DNA of 11,097 nucleotides from Candidatus Ventricola intestinavium (GCA_018715105.1 DVMG01000178.1:1-11097); one strand, 5' to 3'; positions 1 to 5,534 are shown, counted from the stretch's first letter. Program-made: numbers and translations. The notes: a model not told the origin generated them from the letters alone.

Positions 1-166
1 AAGGGGAATCATCTCCCCAGATGCGCTCTTCTTTGCCGCCTTGCCGACCTCACGGGATCGAATTAAAAGCAACCCTTTTCCATGCCTGAACATCCTCCGA
101 TCCTGCCAGAATCCGGCGTTATGCTCAGGCAGGTACTGTCAAGTACCGTTACGCATAATTTTTTCT
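1..166 (-). promoter_or_regulatory. 5' leader RNA of a PyrR-regulated gene, partial
   Basis: This is the transcribed, apparently non-coding leader that starts about position 166, just downstream of the minus-strand promoter at 173-201, and leaves the window at position 1. Along the RNA there are: a perfect 6-bp hairpin GGTACT/AGTACC (132-147), a GGAGG motif (94-98), the PyrR-binding hairpin (39-69), and at the very edge two mutually exclusive short stems, CATCT/AGATG (10-23) and GGGGA/TCCCC (3-18). The second is followed by TT before the sequence ends and could be the start of an attenuator terminator. The arrangement (promoter, roughly 100 nt, PyrR site, competing hairpins) fits transcription attenuation as described for pyr operons of Bacillota. 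The regulated gene is outside the window, so its identity (pyrR, a uracil permease, pyrB or similar) is inference. Confidence 0.7.
39..69 (-). promoter_or_regulatory. PyrR-binding RNA hairpin (pyr attenuator element)
   Basis: Read on the minus strand, the RNA core is CGAUCCCGUGAGGUCG (60 down to 45). The known PyrR site has a conserved loop UCCNGNGAGG closed by a CAG/CUG stem. Here the loop fits the consensus completely (UCC-CGUGAGG), and the closing stem is CGA/UCG, a compensatory change that keeps pairing. A lower CUU/AAG stem (67-69 with 40-42) across an internal loop completes the usual shape. PyrR bound to UMP or UTP stabilises this hairpin as an anti-antiterminator, so downstream pyrimidine genes are switched off when pyrimidines are plentiful. 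Confidence 0.8.
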
Positions 167-172
167 CAACTG

Positions 173-201
173 ATTATAGCATACGGCTTCCAGGCCGTCA
201 A
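173..201 (-). promoter_or_regulatory. Sigma-A promoter for the pyr-type leader
   Basis: On the minus strand, TTGACG (196-201) and a perfect TATAAT (173-178) are separated by exactly 17 bp, so transcription would start near 166 and run leftwards out of the window. It is one of the two best sigma-A promoter matches in the window. The spacer contains an interrupted palindrome, ACGGC (183-187) and GCCGT (194-198), which may be incidental or an operator. Confidence 0.85.
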
Positions 202-231
202 TGCATTTCGCTGCGCGGCCTGAGCGCCCCA

Positions 232-265
232 GAAAAACAGCGTCCGCCAGAGGGGGCGGCGCTGT
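232..265 (-). terminator. Rho-independent terminator, minus strand
   Basis: On the minus strand an 11-bp GC-rich stem (ACAGCG+CCGCC pairing with GGCGG+CGCTGT, one bulged base at 243) with a 6-nt loop is followed by TTTTT (complement of 233-237). It lies directly upstream of the leftward promoter at 173-201 and would stop leftward transcripts before they enter that unit. The nearest leftward gene is the membrane protein at 800-1258, so its transcript would have to run antisense through the amidase gene to reach this terminator. Confidence 0.75.
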
Positions 266-313
266 CATCTCTGCGCAGGCGCGCATAGAATACCGCAGGA
301 GGGGAATGCTGCC

Positions 314-790
314 ATGGCATCCATCTATGACAGGGAAAAGGCCGTCGCTTATGCAAAGCGCTGGGCCCTTTCGCGCAATCAGGCTTATCTTGATTTTCAG
401 GGGCTTGGTGGGGACTGCACCAACTTTGTCTCGCAATGCCTTTACGCCGGCTGCGGCGTCATGAATTACACCCCGGTATACGGCTGGTATTACATCAGCG
501 GCAACCGCCGGACCGCGTCCTGGACGGGCGTCCCCTATCTGTATCACTTTTTGACCGGCAATGAAAAAGAAGGGCCGTATGCCAGAGAAATTGCGCCTGA
601 TCAGGCTAGGCCGGGGGATGTGGTGCAGCTGGGCGCGCGCGGCCAGCCCTTTACCCATACGGCGCTGATCGTTGACGTGCGATCCGGCGAAATCTTTGTG
701 GCTGCGCACACGCTGGATGCATGGAACCGGCCCCTTTCCAGCTATCCGCAGGTCATCCGCCGCTTTCTTGGCATCGAGGCGCGCGGATAA
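314..790 (+). CDS. Amidase_6-domain cysteine hydrolase, stand-alone
   Basis: A 158-aa protein that is almost entirely one putative amidase domain of the NlpC/P60-like papain fold (Amidase_6 type). Seen features: N-terminal YDREKAVAYAKRWA; the family core GGDCTNFVSQC with presumed nucleophile Cys35; the SWTGVPYLYHFL segment; PGDVVQ at 100-105; and FTHTALIV with presumed catalytic His115. Family members are thought to cleave amide bonds in peptides or peptidoglycan, but the substrate here is unknown. There is no signal peptide or membrane segment, which is notable because relatives often sit behind export signals or cell-wall domains. The ATG at 314 is preceded by AGGAGGGG (297-304) with 9-nt spacing; the out-of-frame ATG at 306 is rejected. 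No convincing promoter was found upstream. It converges on the next gene with 9 bp between stops. Confidence 0.85.
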   Translation: MASIYDREKAVAYAKRWALSRNQAYLDFQGLGGDCTNFVSQCLYAGCGVMNYTPVYGWYYISGNRRTASWTGVPYLYHFLTGNEKEGPYAREIAPDQARPGDVVQLGARGQPFTHTALIVDVRSGEIFVAAHTLDAWNRPLSSYPQVIRRFLGIEARG

Positions 791-799
791 AGCGCCGGT

Positions 800-1258
800 C
801 TATAAAAAACGGTAATGCGGCATTTCCTCATGCCAGAGCCAGTGCCTCAGATAATCATCCAGAAAAATCGCCACCGCAGCCAGCAGAAACCACGCCGCGG
901 TAAACGGCAGGCAGATCTGCCCCAGGAAATTCAGCGGCAGATCGGAGTAATCCCAGATGTTCAGGCCCAGAATCCGGTTGAGCACCACGCCGAAAGCAAG
1001 CTCGAGTGCCGTGATCAGCAGCGCACCGATGGCCTGCTGGAGCACAAAGGGCATCTCCCAGGAAAGATGCTCGTTGACCATGCCGCACAGCAGGAAGCAC
1101 AGGCCGCCCAGAGCAAACATCGTCGGATGAGAATAGCCCCGAAACAGCAGCTCCACGCCATAATACGCCGCCCCGCCGATGAAAAAGAGCACCGGATATT
1201 TCATCCATTCCCGGAGCGCTGCAGGCGATGTGCGCGTATCTTCTTTCCTTCGGGTCAT
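800..1258 (-). CDS. Four-helix membrane protein, putative ABC-transporter type IV (CmpB) family
   Basis: A 152-aa integral membrane protein with a short charged N-terminus (MTRRKEDTRTSP) and four predicted hydrophobic helices, roughly residues 21-39, 46-63, 71-98 and 108-137. Between helices 3 and 4 is LNIWDYSDLPLNFLGQICL, typical of the family annotated as 'putative ABC-transporter type IV' (ABC_trans_CmpB); that name is historical and transport activity is not established. The start at 1258 is chosen because GGGAGGAAGG lies just upstream; the open frame continues further back to 1576 but that stretch (Arg-rich, overlapping the XRE gene antisense) is not credible. No partner ATPase is adjacent. 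Its stop lies 9 bp from that of the convergent amidase gene. Confidence 0.8.
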   Translation of the reverse strand: MTRRKEDTRTSPAALREWMKYPVLFFIGGAAYYGVELLFRGYSHPTMFALGGLCFLLCGMVNEHLSWEMPFVLQQAIGALLITALELAFGVVLNRILGLNIWDYSDLPLNFLGQICLPFTAAWFLLAAVAIFLDDYLRHWLWHEEMPHYRFL

Positions 1259-1378
1259 GATCCTTCCTCCCCTCCGGCGTCCGGCATAAGGCGTGCGCGG
1301 CCGCCTGCCCCAGTCTATGCGCAATCCGCGGGAATCCATCCGCCTGGAATGCCGTGCGCCTGTTTTTTCGCGGCGCTG

Positions 1379-1415
1379 AAAAAGCCGCTTTTCCTCCTGT
1401 TTGAAGAAAAGCGGC
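1379..1415 (-). terminator. Rho-independent terminator after the XRE gene
   Basis: A perfect 10-bp inverted repeat, GCCGCTTTTC (1384-1393) with GAAAAGCGGC (1406-1415), is followed on the minus strand by TTTTT (complement of 1379-1383). It sits about 45 bp beyond the stop of the XRE regulator and separates it from the membrane protein gene further left. The remaining spacer, 1259-1378, holds only the membrane protein's ribosome binding site and no promoter I could support. Confidence 0.85.
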
Positions 1416-1460
1416 CCAAAATCCCGGCAGGAGGCATGCTCCTGCAAAACCATCGTGGCC

Positions 1461-1673
1461 TTACCGGTTGACCTCCGGCCTGTCCGTCCTGCCCAGAATA
1501 TAATCCACCGACACGTCATAGTAATCCGCCAGTTTGATGAGGATTTCCGTCGGGATATCCAGTTCTCCGCGCTCATAATTGCTGTAAACCCGCTGCGAAC
1601 AGGCGAGGATTTCTCCCATCTTCCGCTGCGTCAGATCGTGATCCTCCCGCAGATTTCTGATCCTTTGATACAC
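1461..1673 (-). CDS. Small XRE-family HTH regulator
   Basis: A 70-aa protein that is essentially a single Cro/C1-type helix-turn-helix domain (about residues 4-59): RNLREDHDLTQRKMGEIL for the first helices, CSQRVYSNYERGE for the recognition region, and PTEILIKLADYYDVSVDYILG for the last helices. No sensor or dimerisation domain follows. I place the start at the GTG at 1673 (MYQRIRNLRE, the usual N-terminus for this type), with AGGGTGG a few bases upstream; a GTG at 1682 is the alternative and would add three residues. It is divergent from the sigma-like gene at 1830, and two matching palindromes lie between them, so it probably represses both itself and its neighbour. That role is inference from arrangement. 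Confidence 0.85.
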   Translation of the reverse strand: MYQRIRNLREDHDLTQRKMGEILACSQRVYSNYERGELDIPTEILIKLADYYDVSVDYILGRTDRPEVNR

Positions 1674-1754
1674 GCTGCCCACCCTGTTTTGACCCCGTTT
1701 TCCATACCGTGCCGGACAAAAGGCTCCTCTATGCAGACCGTTTGCAATTTTAAT

Positions 1755-1783
1755 AGTATATCTAAGCGGAATATCCGCTATTG
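1755..1783 (-). promoter_or_regulatory. Weak candidate promoter for the XRE gene
   Basis: On the minus strand TATACT (1755-1760) is a good -10 box, but the matching -35 position 17 bp away (CAATAG, 1778-1783) is poor. It is listed because palindrome 1 (1765-1779) would fall in its spacer, mirroring the plus-strand promoter and palindrome 2. A repressor-controlled weak promoter is plausible but not proved by sequence. Confidence 0.4.
1765..1779. promoter_or_regulatory. Operator palindrome 1 of the divergent XRE/sigma pair
   Basis: AGCGGAATATCCGCT is a perfect palindrome around position 1772. It matches palindrome 2 at 14 of 15 positions, differing only at the centre base. Its placement suggests control of leftward transcription of the XRE gene. 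Binding by that regulator is inferred. Confidence 0.75.
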
Positions 1784-1809
1784 ATATTTAGCGGAAAATC
1801 CGCTATAAT
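1781..1809 (+). promoter_or_regulatory. Sigma-A promoter for the ECF-like gene
   Basis: TTGATA (1781-1786) and TATAAT (1804-1809) are spaced by 17 bp, so the transcript would start around 1816, only about 14 nt before the chosen ATG at 1830. Palindrome 2 (1789-1805) fills the spacer and touches the -10 box, so a bound repressor would block RNA polymerase. Confidence 0.85.
1789..1805. promoter_or_regulatory. Operator palindrome 2 of the divergent XRE/sigma pair
   Basis: TAGCGGAAAATCCGCTA is palindromic around 1797, 25 bp (about 2.4 helical turns) from the centre of palindrome 1. It overlaps the spacer and -10 of the rightward promoter. The near identity of the two sites points to one dimeric DNA-binding protein, most simply the adjacent XRE protein. 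Confidence 0.8.
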
Positions 1810-1829
1810 GACAGGGGCAGGTGAACAGT

Positions 1830-2321
1830 ATGGATCCAATCCTCCTTCCCCGCGATCCGGGTGAAATCGAGCTGTGCCGGCGGATGCAGCGGCATGGCGA
1901 TGAAATCCTGCGCCTGTGCGCCGTCTGCCTGGAAGACGGGGAAGCGGCGCGCAGGGCGGCCAGCCTGGCCTTCATCGCCTCTGCGCGGAACATGCAGGGG
2001 GATGTGCGCATGGGTCTTCTGCGCCTGGCCGTTGGGCAGATCCGGCGCGCGCTTGGCCCGCTCCGGTGGCGGATTGGAAAAAAACCGGCTCCCGGAGATG
2101 CGCTTTTTGACAGGCTGATGGCCCTCTCGCCGAGGGACAGAGCCCTGCTTGTCCTCCGCTGTGATCTGGGGCTTTCGGCCGGACAGGCTGCCCGGATTTT
2201 AAGGATGCGGCCGCCGCGCGCCACGCGCCGCGTCAACCGCCTGTGCCGGATGCTGGAAATTCCCTGCCCCGACGCGGCTTCCTCCCTCCTGCGTAAAAAG
2301 GAGCTTCCGCCTGTCGGGTAA
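1830..2321 (+). CDS. Small ECF-like sigma factor (sigma-70 region 2/4 protein)
   Basis: A 163-aa basic protein with the layout of a minimal extracytoplasmic-function-type sigma factor. Residues about 12-75 are a divergent region 2 (IELCRRMQRHGDEILRLC then an Ala-rich helix). Residues about 98-142 match region 4: LSPRDRALLVLRCDLGLS followed by the helix-turn-helix AGQAARILRMRPPRATRRVNR. The ATG at 1830 is preferred because AGGTGA lies 6 nt upstream; the in-frame GTG at 1821 has no room for an SD after the predicted transcription start. No anti-sigma factor gene is adjacent; control seems to come from the XRE operators in its promoter instead. Region 2 is weakly conserved, so it may be a sigma-like regulator rather than a competent sigma factor. 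Confidence 0.7.
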   Translation: MDPILLPRDPGEIELCRRMQRHGDEILRLCAVCLEDGEAARRAASLAFIASARNMQGDVRMGLLRLAVGQIRRALGPLRWRIGKKPAPGDALFDRLMALSPRDRALLVLRCDLGLSAGQAARILRMRPPRATRRVNRLCRMLEIPCPDAASSLLRKKELPPVG

Positions 2322-2344
2322 GAGGATCATCCATCCTGTCTTTC

Positions 2345-2391
2345 AAAAAAGCAGCCGCTTCTCCCGCGATAAAGACGGGAAAAGCGGCTTT
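2345..2391. terminator. Bidirectional terminator between convergent genes
   Basis: A long stem pairs 2353-2366 with 2376-2389 (13 of 14 positions paired, loop 2367-2375). On the minus strand, AAAAAA at 2345-2350 gives a U-tract two bases beyond the stem, suited to ending the deoB-pnp transcript; on the plus strand a short TTT follows, suited to the sigma-like gene. The 104-bp gap 2322-2425 holds nothing else. Confidence 0.8.
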
Positions 2392-2425
2392 GAATATCCA
2401 TGAAAAAACGGGCGCCGGGGTGCCT

Positions 2426-3253
2426 TTACATCCGCGCGATCACAACATCCAGCAGGTTTTTAAACCGGTCCTTCACGCGGTTGGCGGTCTGCGTGACTTC
2501 GGCATGGTTAAGCGGCTGATCCAGAATGCCCGCTGCCATGTTGGTAATGCAGCTGATGCCCAGCACACGCATGCCGCCGTGCCGCGCCGCAATGACCTCC
2601 GGCACGGTGCTCATGCCCACTGCGTCCGCACCGAGTACGCGCAACATGCGGATCTCCGCAGGGGTTTCATAGCAGGGGCCCGTCATCTGCGCATATACGC
2701 CCTCGCGCAGCGTCATGCCCAGTTCCTTTGCGCAGGCATGCGCCAGTGCGCGCAGCTCCCTGTCAAACGCGCAGCTCATATCCGGAAAGCGCGGGCCAAA
2801 TTCCTCCAGGTTTTCCCCGATAAGCGGATTTTGCCCCGTCAGGCTGAATACATCGCCGATGACCATCAGGTCTCCGGGCCGGTAGCCGAGGTTGATGCCG
2901 CCGCAGGCATTGGTGACGATCAACGTTTTCACGCCTGTTTTCTGCATCACGCGCACGGGCAGCGTGACATCCTTCATGGAATATCCCTCGTAGTAATGAA
3001 AGCGCCCCTGCATCATCGCCACGCGTTTTCCGTGCAGCGTGCCGCAGCACCACATGCCCGCATGGCCTTCCACGGTGGATCTCGGAAAGCCCGGTATCTC
3101 GCTGTACGGCAGCCTTCTCGCCTCTTCAAGAGCCTGAGCATACTCCCCCAGGCCGCTGCCCAGGATAATGCCGATATCCGCCGCGCCGCAGGTTTCAAGA
3201 ACCTTTTGCGCCGCTTCCTCAATCCTTTTTCTTTCATCCATGCCTGTATCCAT
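2426..3253 (-). CDS. punA: Purine nucleoside phosphorylase (inosine/guanosine type)
   Basis: A 275-aa cytoplasmic enzyme that splits purine (deoxy)nucleosides with phosphate into free base and (deoxy)ribose 1-phosphate. It is the trimeric, mammalian-like class. Visible motifs: phosphate-binding GSGLG (32-36), GHAG (63-66) and GRFHYYEG (83-90); TNACGGIN (114-121); the base-binding region GPCYETPAE with Glu196; GMSTVPEV with Met214; and ITN with Asn238, the pair Glu/Asn matching the purine-recognising residues of human PNP. Length is normal for the family. AGGGAG lies 11 nt before the ATG at 3253. It follows deoB by 100 bp on the same strand, so the sugar phosphate it releases can be isomerised directly by DeoB. 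Confidence 0.95.
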   Translation of the reverse strand: MDTGMDERKRIEEAAQKVLETCGAADIGIILGSGLGEYAQALEEARRLPYSEIPGFPRSTVEGHAGMWCCGTLHGKRVAMMQGRFHYYEGYSMKDVTLPVRVMQKTGVKTLIVTNACGGINLGYRPGDLMVIGDVFSLTGQNPLIGENLEEFGPRFPDMSCAFDRELRALAHACAKELGMTLREGVYAQMTGPCYETPAEIRMLRVLGADAVGMSTVPEVIAARHGGMRVLGISCITNMAAGILDQPLNHAEVTQTANRVKDRFKNLLDVVIARM

Positions 3254-3304
3254 GCTTGTGTGCTCTCCCTTCGCGGTGTCTTATCCCTTATCTCTTGATC
3301 CGCC

Positions 3305-3327
3305 GGGCCTTTGCTAAGGCCCTTTTT
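3305..3327 (+). terminator. Plus-strand terminator inside the deoB-pnp spacer
   Basis: GGGCCTT (3305-3311) and AAGGCCC (3316-3322) form a perfect 7-bp hairpin with a 4-nt loop, followed by TTTTT (3323-3327). The U-tract is only on the plus strand, so it would stop rightward transcripts antisense to punA, not the deoB-punA messenger. On the minus strand it is only a hairpin and might protect or separate the two coding regions. Confidence 0.6.
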
Positions 3328-3353
3328 CTCACGGGCTTACGGCTATCCTCGCT

Positions 3354-4526
3354 TTATGACGGCCGTATTTCCGAAAGAAACGAGGTGCCCCGAAGTGTGT
3401 TTTGTATCCCGAAAAATTCCAGCACCGTCGCGCTGATATCCGAATAGGTTTCCCGGGTGCCCAGGTTCACGCCCTGCCGGATTTCTTTTCCCCAAACGAG
3501 CAGGGGCGTGTGCTCGCGCGTGTGATCCGTGCCCGTATGACAGGGATCGCATCCATGATCGGCGGTGAGAATCAGCAGATCCTCCTGCCCCATCGACGCC
3601 ATGAGCTCGGGCAGCTGCGCGTCGAATGCCTCCAGCGCGGCCGCATAGCCCTTCACATCGCGGCGATGCCCGTATACCATGTCAAAGTCCACCAGGTTCA
3701 CAAAAAGCAGGCCGTCAAAATCCTCCCGCATGGCGCTGAACGTCGCCTCCATGCACGCAGGATTTCCCGCCGCATGATTGCTTCGCGTGATGCCCTGATG
3801 GGCAAAAATATCCTCGATTTTGCCCACGGCGTAAACCGTCCGGCCGCTCTTTTCAAGCAGGTTCAGCATGGTTTGGGGTGGCAGGGCGCTGAAATCCCTT
3901 CGACCGCCTGTGCGCCTGAAGGCTCCCGCATGCTCCCCCACAAACGGCCGGGCGATCACGCGGCCGACCTCCAGCTCTCCCGTGAGCATGCTTCGCGCCG
4001 TTTCGCAGGCGTGATAAAGCTCTTCAAGCGGCACAACGGCCTCATTCGCCGCAATCTGGAAGACGCTGTCCGCCGATGTGTAGACGATGAGCCGGCCCGT
4101 TTTGATGTGCTCTTCGCCCAGTTCATCCAGGATGGCCGTGCCGGAAGCCGCTTTGTTGCCGATCGTGCCGCGGCCCACAGCCTTTTCAAACCGCTCAATC
4201 AATTCCGCCGGGAATCCGTTTGGAAAAGTGGGGAACGGCCGGGCAAGCTGCACGCCGGCGATCTCCCAGTGTCCCGTCGTCGTATCCTTGCCCGCAGAAA
4301 CCTCGCGCAGCCTGCCATAGCAGCCATCCGGCGTGCGCACGGCTCCGGGAAAGCCCGCGCCGTCAATGTTGCCAAGCCCCAGCGCCATGAGATGGGGAAG
4401 TGGGGGGCGGCATGTGTTGATGATGTGGCCGAGTGTATCCGCGCCCGCATCGCCGTAGGCCGCCGCGTCGTCAAGCGCGCCGATGCCCACACTATCCAGC
4501 ACAATCAGGATGACTTTCCTCTTCAT
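3354..4526 (-). CDS. deoB: Phosphopentomutase
   Basis: A 390-aa enzyme of the alkaline-phosphatase superfamily that interconverts (deoxy)ribose 1-phosphate and 5-phosphate, linking nucleoside breakdown to central metabolism. All expected motifs are visible: metal ligand Asp11 in VLDSVGIG, the phosphorylated-threonine loop GKDTTTGHWE (79-88), the cap domain roughly 100-220, DFDMVYGH (280-287) with ligands Asp282 and His287, TADHGCDP (321-328) with Asp323 and His324, and GTDHTREHTP with His339. Two Mn2+ ions are bound in the family. AGGAAGG lies 10 nt before the ATG. It heads a two-gene unit with punA. Its leader is long (about 107 nt) and the promoter spacer holds a possible operator. Confidence 0.96.
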   Translation of the reverse strand: MKRKVILIVLDSVGIGALDDAAAYGDAGADTLGHIINTCRPPLPHLMALGLGNIDGAGFPGAVRTPDGCYGRLREVSAGKDTTTGHWEIAGVQLARPFPTFPNGFPAELIERFEKAVGRGTIGNKAASGTAILDELGEEHIKTGRLIVYTSADSVFQIAANEAVVPLEELYHACETARSMLTGELEVGRVIARPFVGEHAGAFRRTGGRRDFSALPPQTMLNLLEKSGRTVYAVGKIEDIFAHQGITRSNHAAGNPACMEATFSAMREDFDGLLFVNLVDFDMVYGHRRDVKGYAAALEAFDAQLPELMASMGQEDLLILTADHGCDPCHTGTDHTREHTPLLVWGKEIRQGVNLGTRETYSDISATVLEFFGIQNTLRGTSFLSEIRPS

Positions 4527-4639
4527 ATCCTTCTATCCTTCCTCGCTTTCTTCCCGTGTTTTATCGGAATGGATCTCCCGAAACAGGGGGATAAAAAATG
4601 GTTTGTGGATGGATTTTTCTAAAATGTCCTGCCGGCTTT

Positions 4640-4668
4640 ATTATACCGCATGACGCGGTGTTTTTCAA
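4640..4668 (-). promoter_or_regulatory. Sigma-A promoter of deoB-punA with spacer palindrome
   Basis: On the minus strand TTGAAA (4663-4668) and TATAAT (4640-4645) are 17 bp apart; transcription would start near 4633. The interrupted palindrome ACCGC-N5-GCGGT (4645-4659) occupies the spacer and touches the -10 box, a position typical of repressor operators. The half-site differs from the XRE operators at 1765-1805, so a different regulator would be expected. Confidence 0.8.
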
Positions 4669-4674
4669 TTGCGC

Positions 4675-4728
4675 AAAACAGCCGCCCGTCCGCTGCTCCC
4701 CGATGCAGGGAGGCAACCGACAGGCGGC
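4675..4728 (-). terminator. Rho-independent terminator after spo0A
   Basis: On the minus strand GCCGCCTGTC (4719-4728) pairs with GACGGGCGGC (4681-4690), ten pairs including one wobble. An inner CTCCC/GGGAG stem sits inside the loop, and a TGTTTT tail follows (complement of 4675-4680). It lies about 50 bp beyond the spo0A stop and just ahead of the deoB promoter, separating the two units. Confidence 0.8.
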
Positions 4729-4775
4729 CCGTGATCCGGATGCGTGCATGCCGCGCGGCGCATGGACGATGGATG

Positions 4776-5534
4776 TTAGCTGCTTTTGAGCGCGGATCGC
4801 TCAATGCGCATGCGCTGTGCGAGCATGCCGATCATCTGCGCGTTGGTGGGCTTGCCGCGTGTCGGATCGATCGTATTGCCGAAAAAGCCATACACGCCGC
4901 GCGCTCCCACGGTGTCCATCGTGCTCTCCAGCGCGTGGCGGATGAGCCTCTCCACGCTTTGCGGCGTCGTGTCAAACCGCGCCGCGATGGGCTGATACAG
5001 CTTTTCTCCGATGGCGCTCAGCCGCGCCTCATCATCCCACACCAGCGCCGCCGCCCAGGACAGATAGGTAAATCCCCGCAGTGCAGGCTTCATCCCCAGC
5101 TGCTCAAGCAGCTGGCCTGCCCGCTCGCTTCCCGGCTCAACGCGCGGCCAATCTACCTGGGTATCCATTTCATCCAGGGCCTCTTCGATGGCCTCATCAA
5201 GCTGTTTTTCGTCCCAGGGCACTTTCACAAGGCGGTGCACGCCGCGCCGTCTGAATCCCTCGGCGGCAAACGGCATCATCGTGCCGCCGATCACGCGGGG
5301 CATCCTCTCTCCCAGCATGATGCGCAGCCTGTCGATCACGCCCAGCCCATCCAGGTGCGGAAGCACCGCGTCAATGACCAGGAGATCGGGCACCATGCGC
5401 CGCACGCTGTCCAGCACGGCGTCTCCATTGCCCACCACGCGCACGATGCAGCGTTCGCCGTCATCGAGCCTGCGAAGCAGCTTCTGCGCGGCGCGGCAAT
5501 CCCGCATGGCGCAAAGAATATATCGCTTTCTCAT
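4776..5534 (-). CDS. spo0A: Sporulation master regulator Spo0A with divergent receiver
   Basis: A 252-aa response regulator. Residues about 1-120 are the receiver, with phospho-acceptor Asp55 in LLVIDAVLPHLDG, Thr85 and Lys104. Residues about 140-250 are the Spo0A DNA-binding domain, with LEQLGMKPALRGFTYL, the HTH TTPQSVERLIRHALE and the family-specific GKPTNAQMIGMLAQRMRIE. The C-terminal half makes the assignment secure, and the gene follows spoIVB as in other spore formers. Odd points: the acidic pair that binds Mg2+ in typical Spo0A (VADDN) reads AMRDC here (Arg11-Asp12), and the usual Lys-Pro is Lys-Val-Pro. The ATG at 5534 gives the expected N-terminus but has only a distant AAGGGA; a GTG at 5546 is an alternative. 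No sigma-H-type promoter or 0A box was found in the 73-bp gap to spoIVB. Confidence 0.92.
   Translation of the reverse strand: MRKRYILCAMRDCRAAQKLLRRLDDGERCIVRVVGNGDAVLDSVRRMVPDLLVIDAVLPHLDGLGVIDRLRIMLGERMPRVIGGTMMPFAAEGFRRRGVHRLVKVPWDEKQLDEAIEEALDEMDTQVDWPRVEPGSERAGQLLEQLGMKPALRGFTYLSWAAALVWDDEARLSAIGEKLYQPIAARFDTTPQSVERLIRHALESTMDTVGARGVYGFFGNTIDPTRGKPTNAQMIGMLAQRMRIERSALKSS

Noticed and set aside
264..291. Possible sigma-E promoter for the amidase gene (CATAGAAT at 284-291)
   Set aside because: The only -35-like match is too close (12-13 bp instead of 14-15) and poor.
1259..1576. N-terminal extension of the membrane protein frame
   Set aside because: Overlaps the XRE gene and its terminator, is Arg-rich, and a strong SD supports the start at 1258.
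2390..3298. Plus-strand open frame of 302 codons opposite punA, ending just before the 3305-3327 terminator
   Set aside because: The translation is His/Arg/Ala-rich with no recognisable domain and mirrors the punA coding frame; no SD. The terminator is reported separately.
3402..4622. Plus-strand open frame of 406 codons opposite deoB
   Set aside because: Antisense shadow of a high-GC gene; the minus-strand DeoB has all catalytic motifs.
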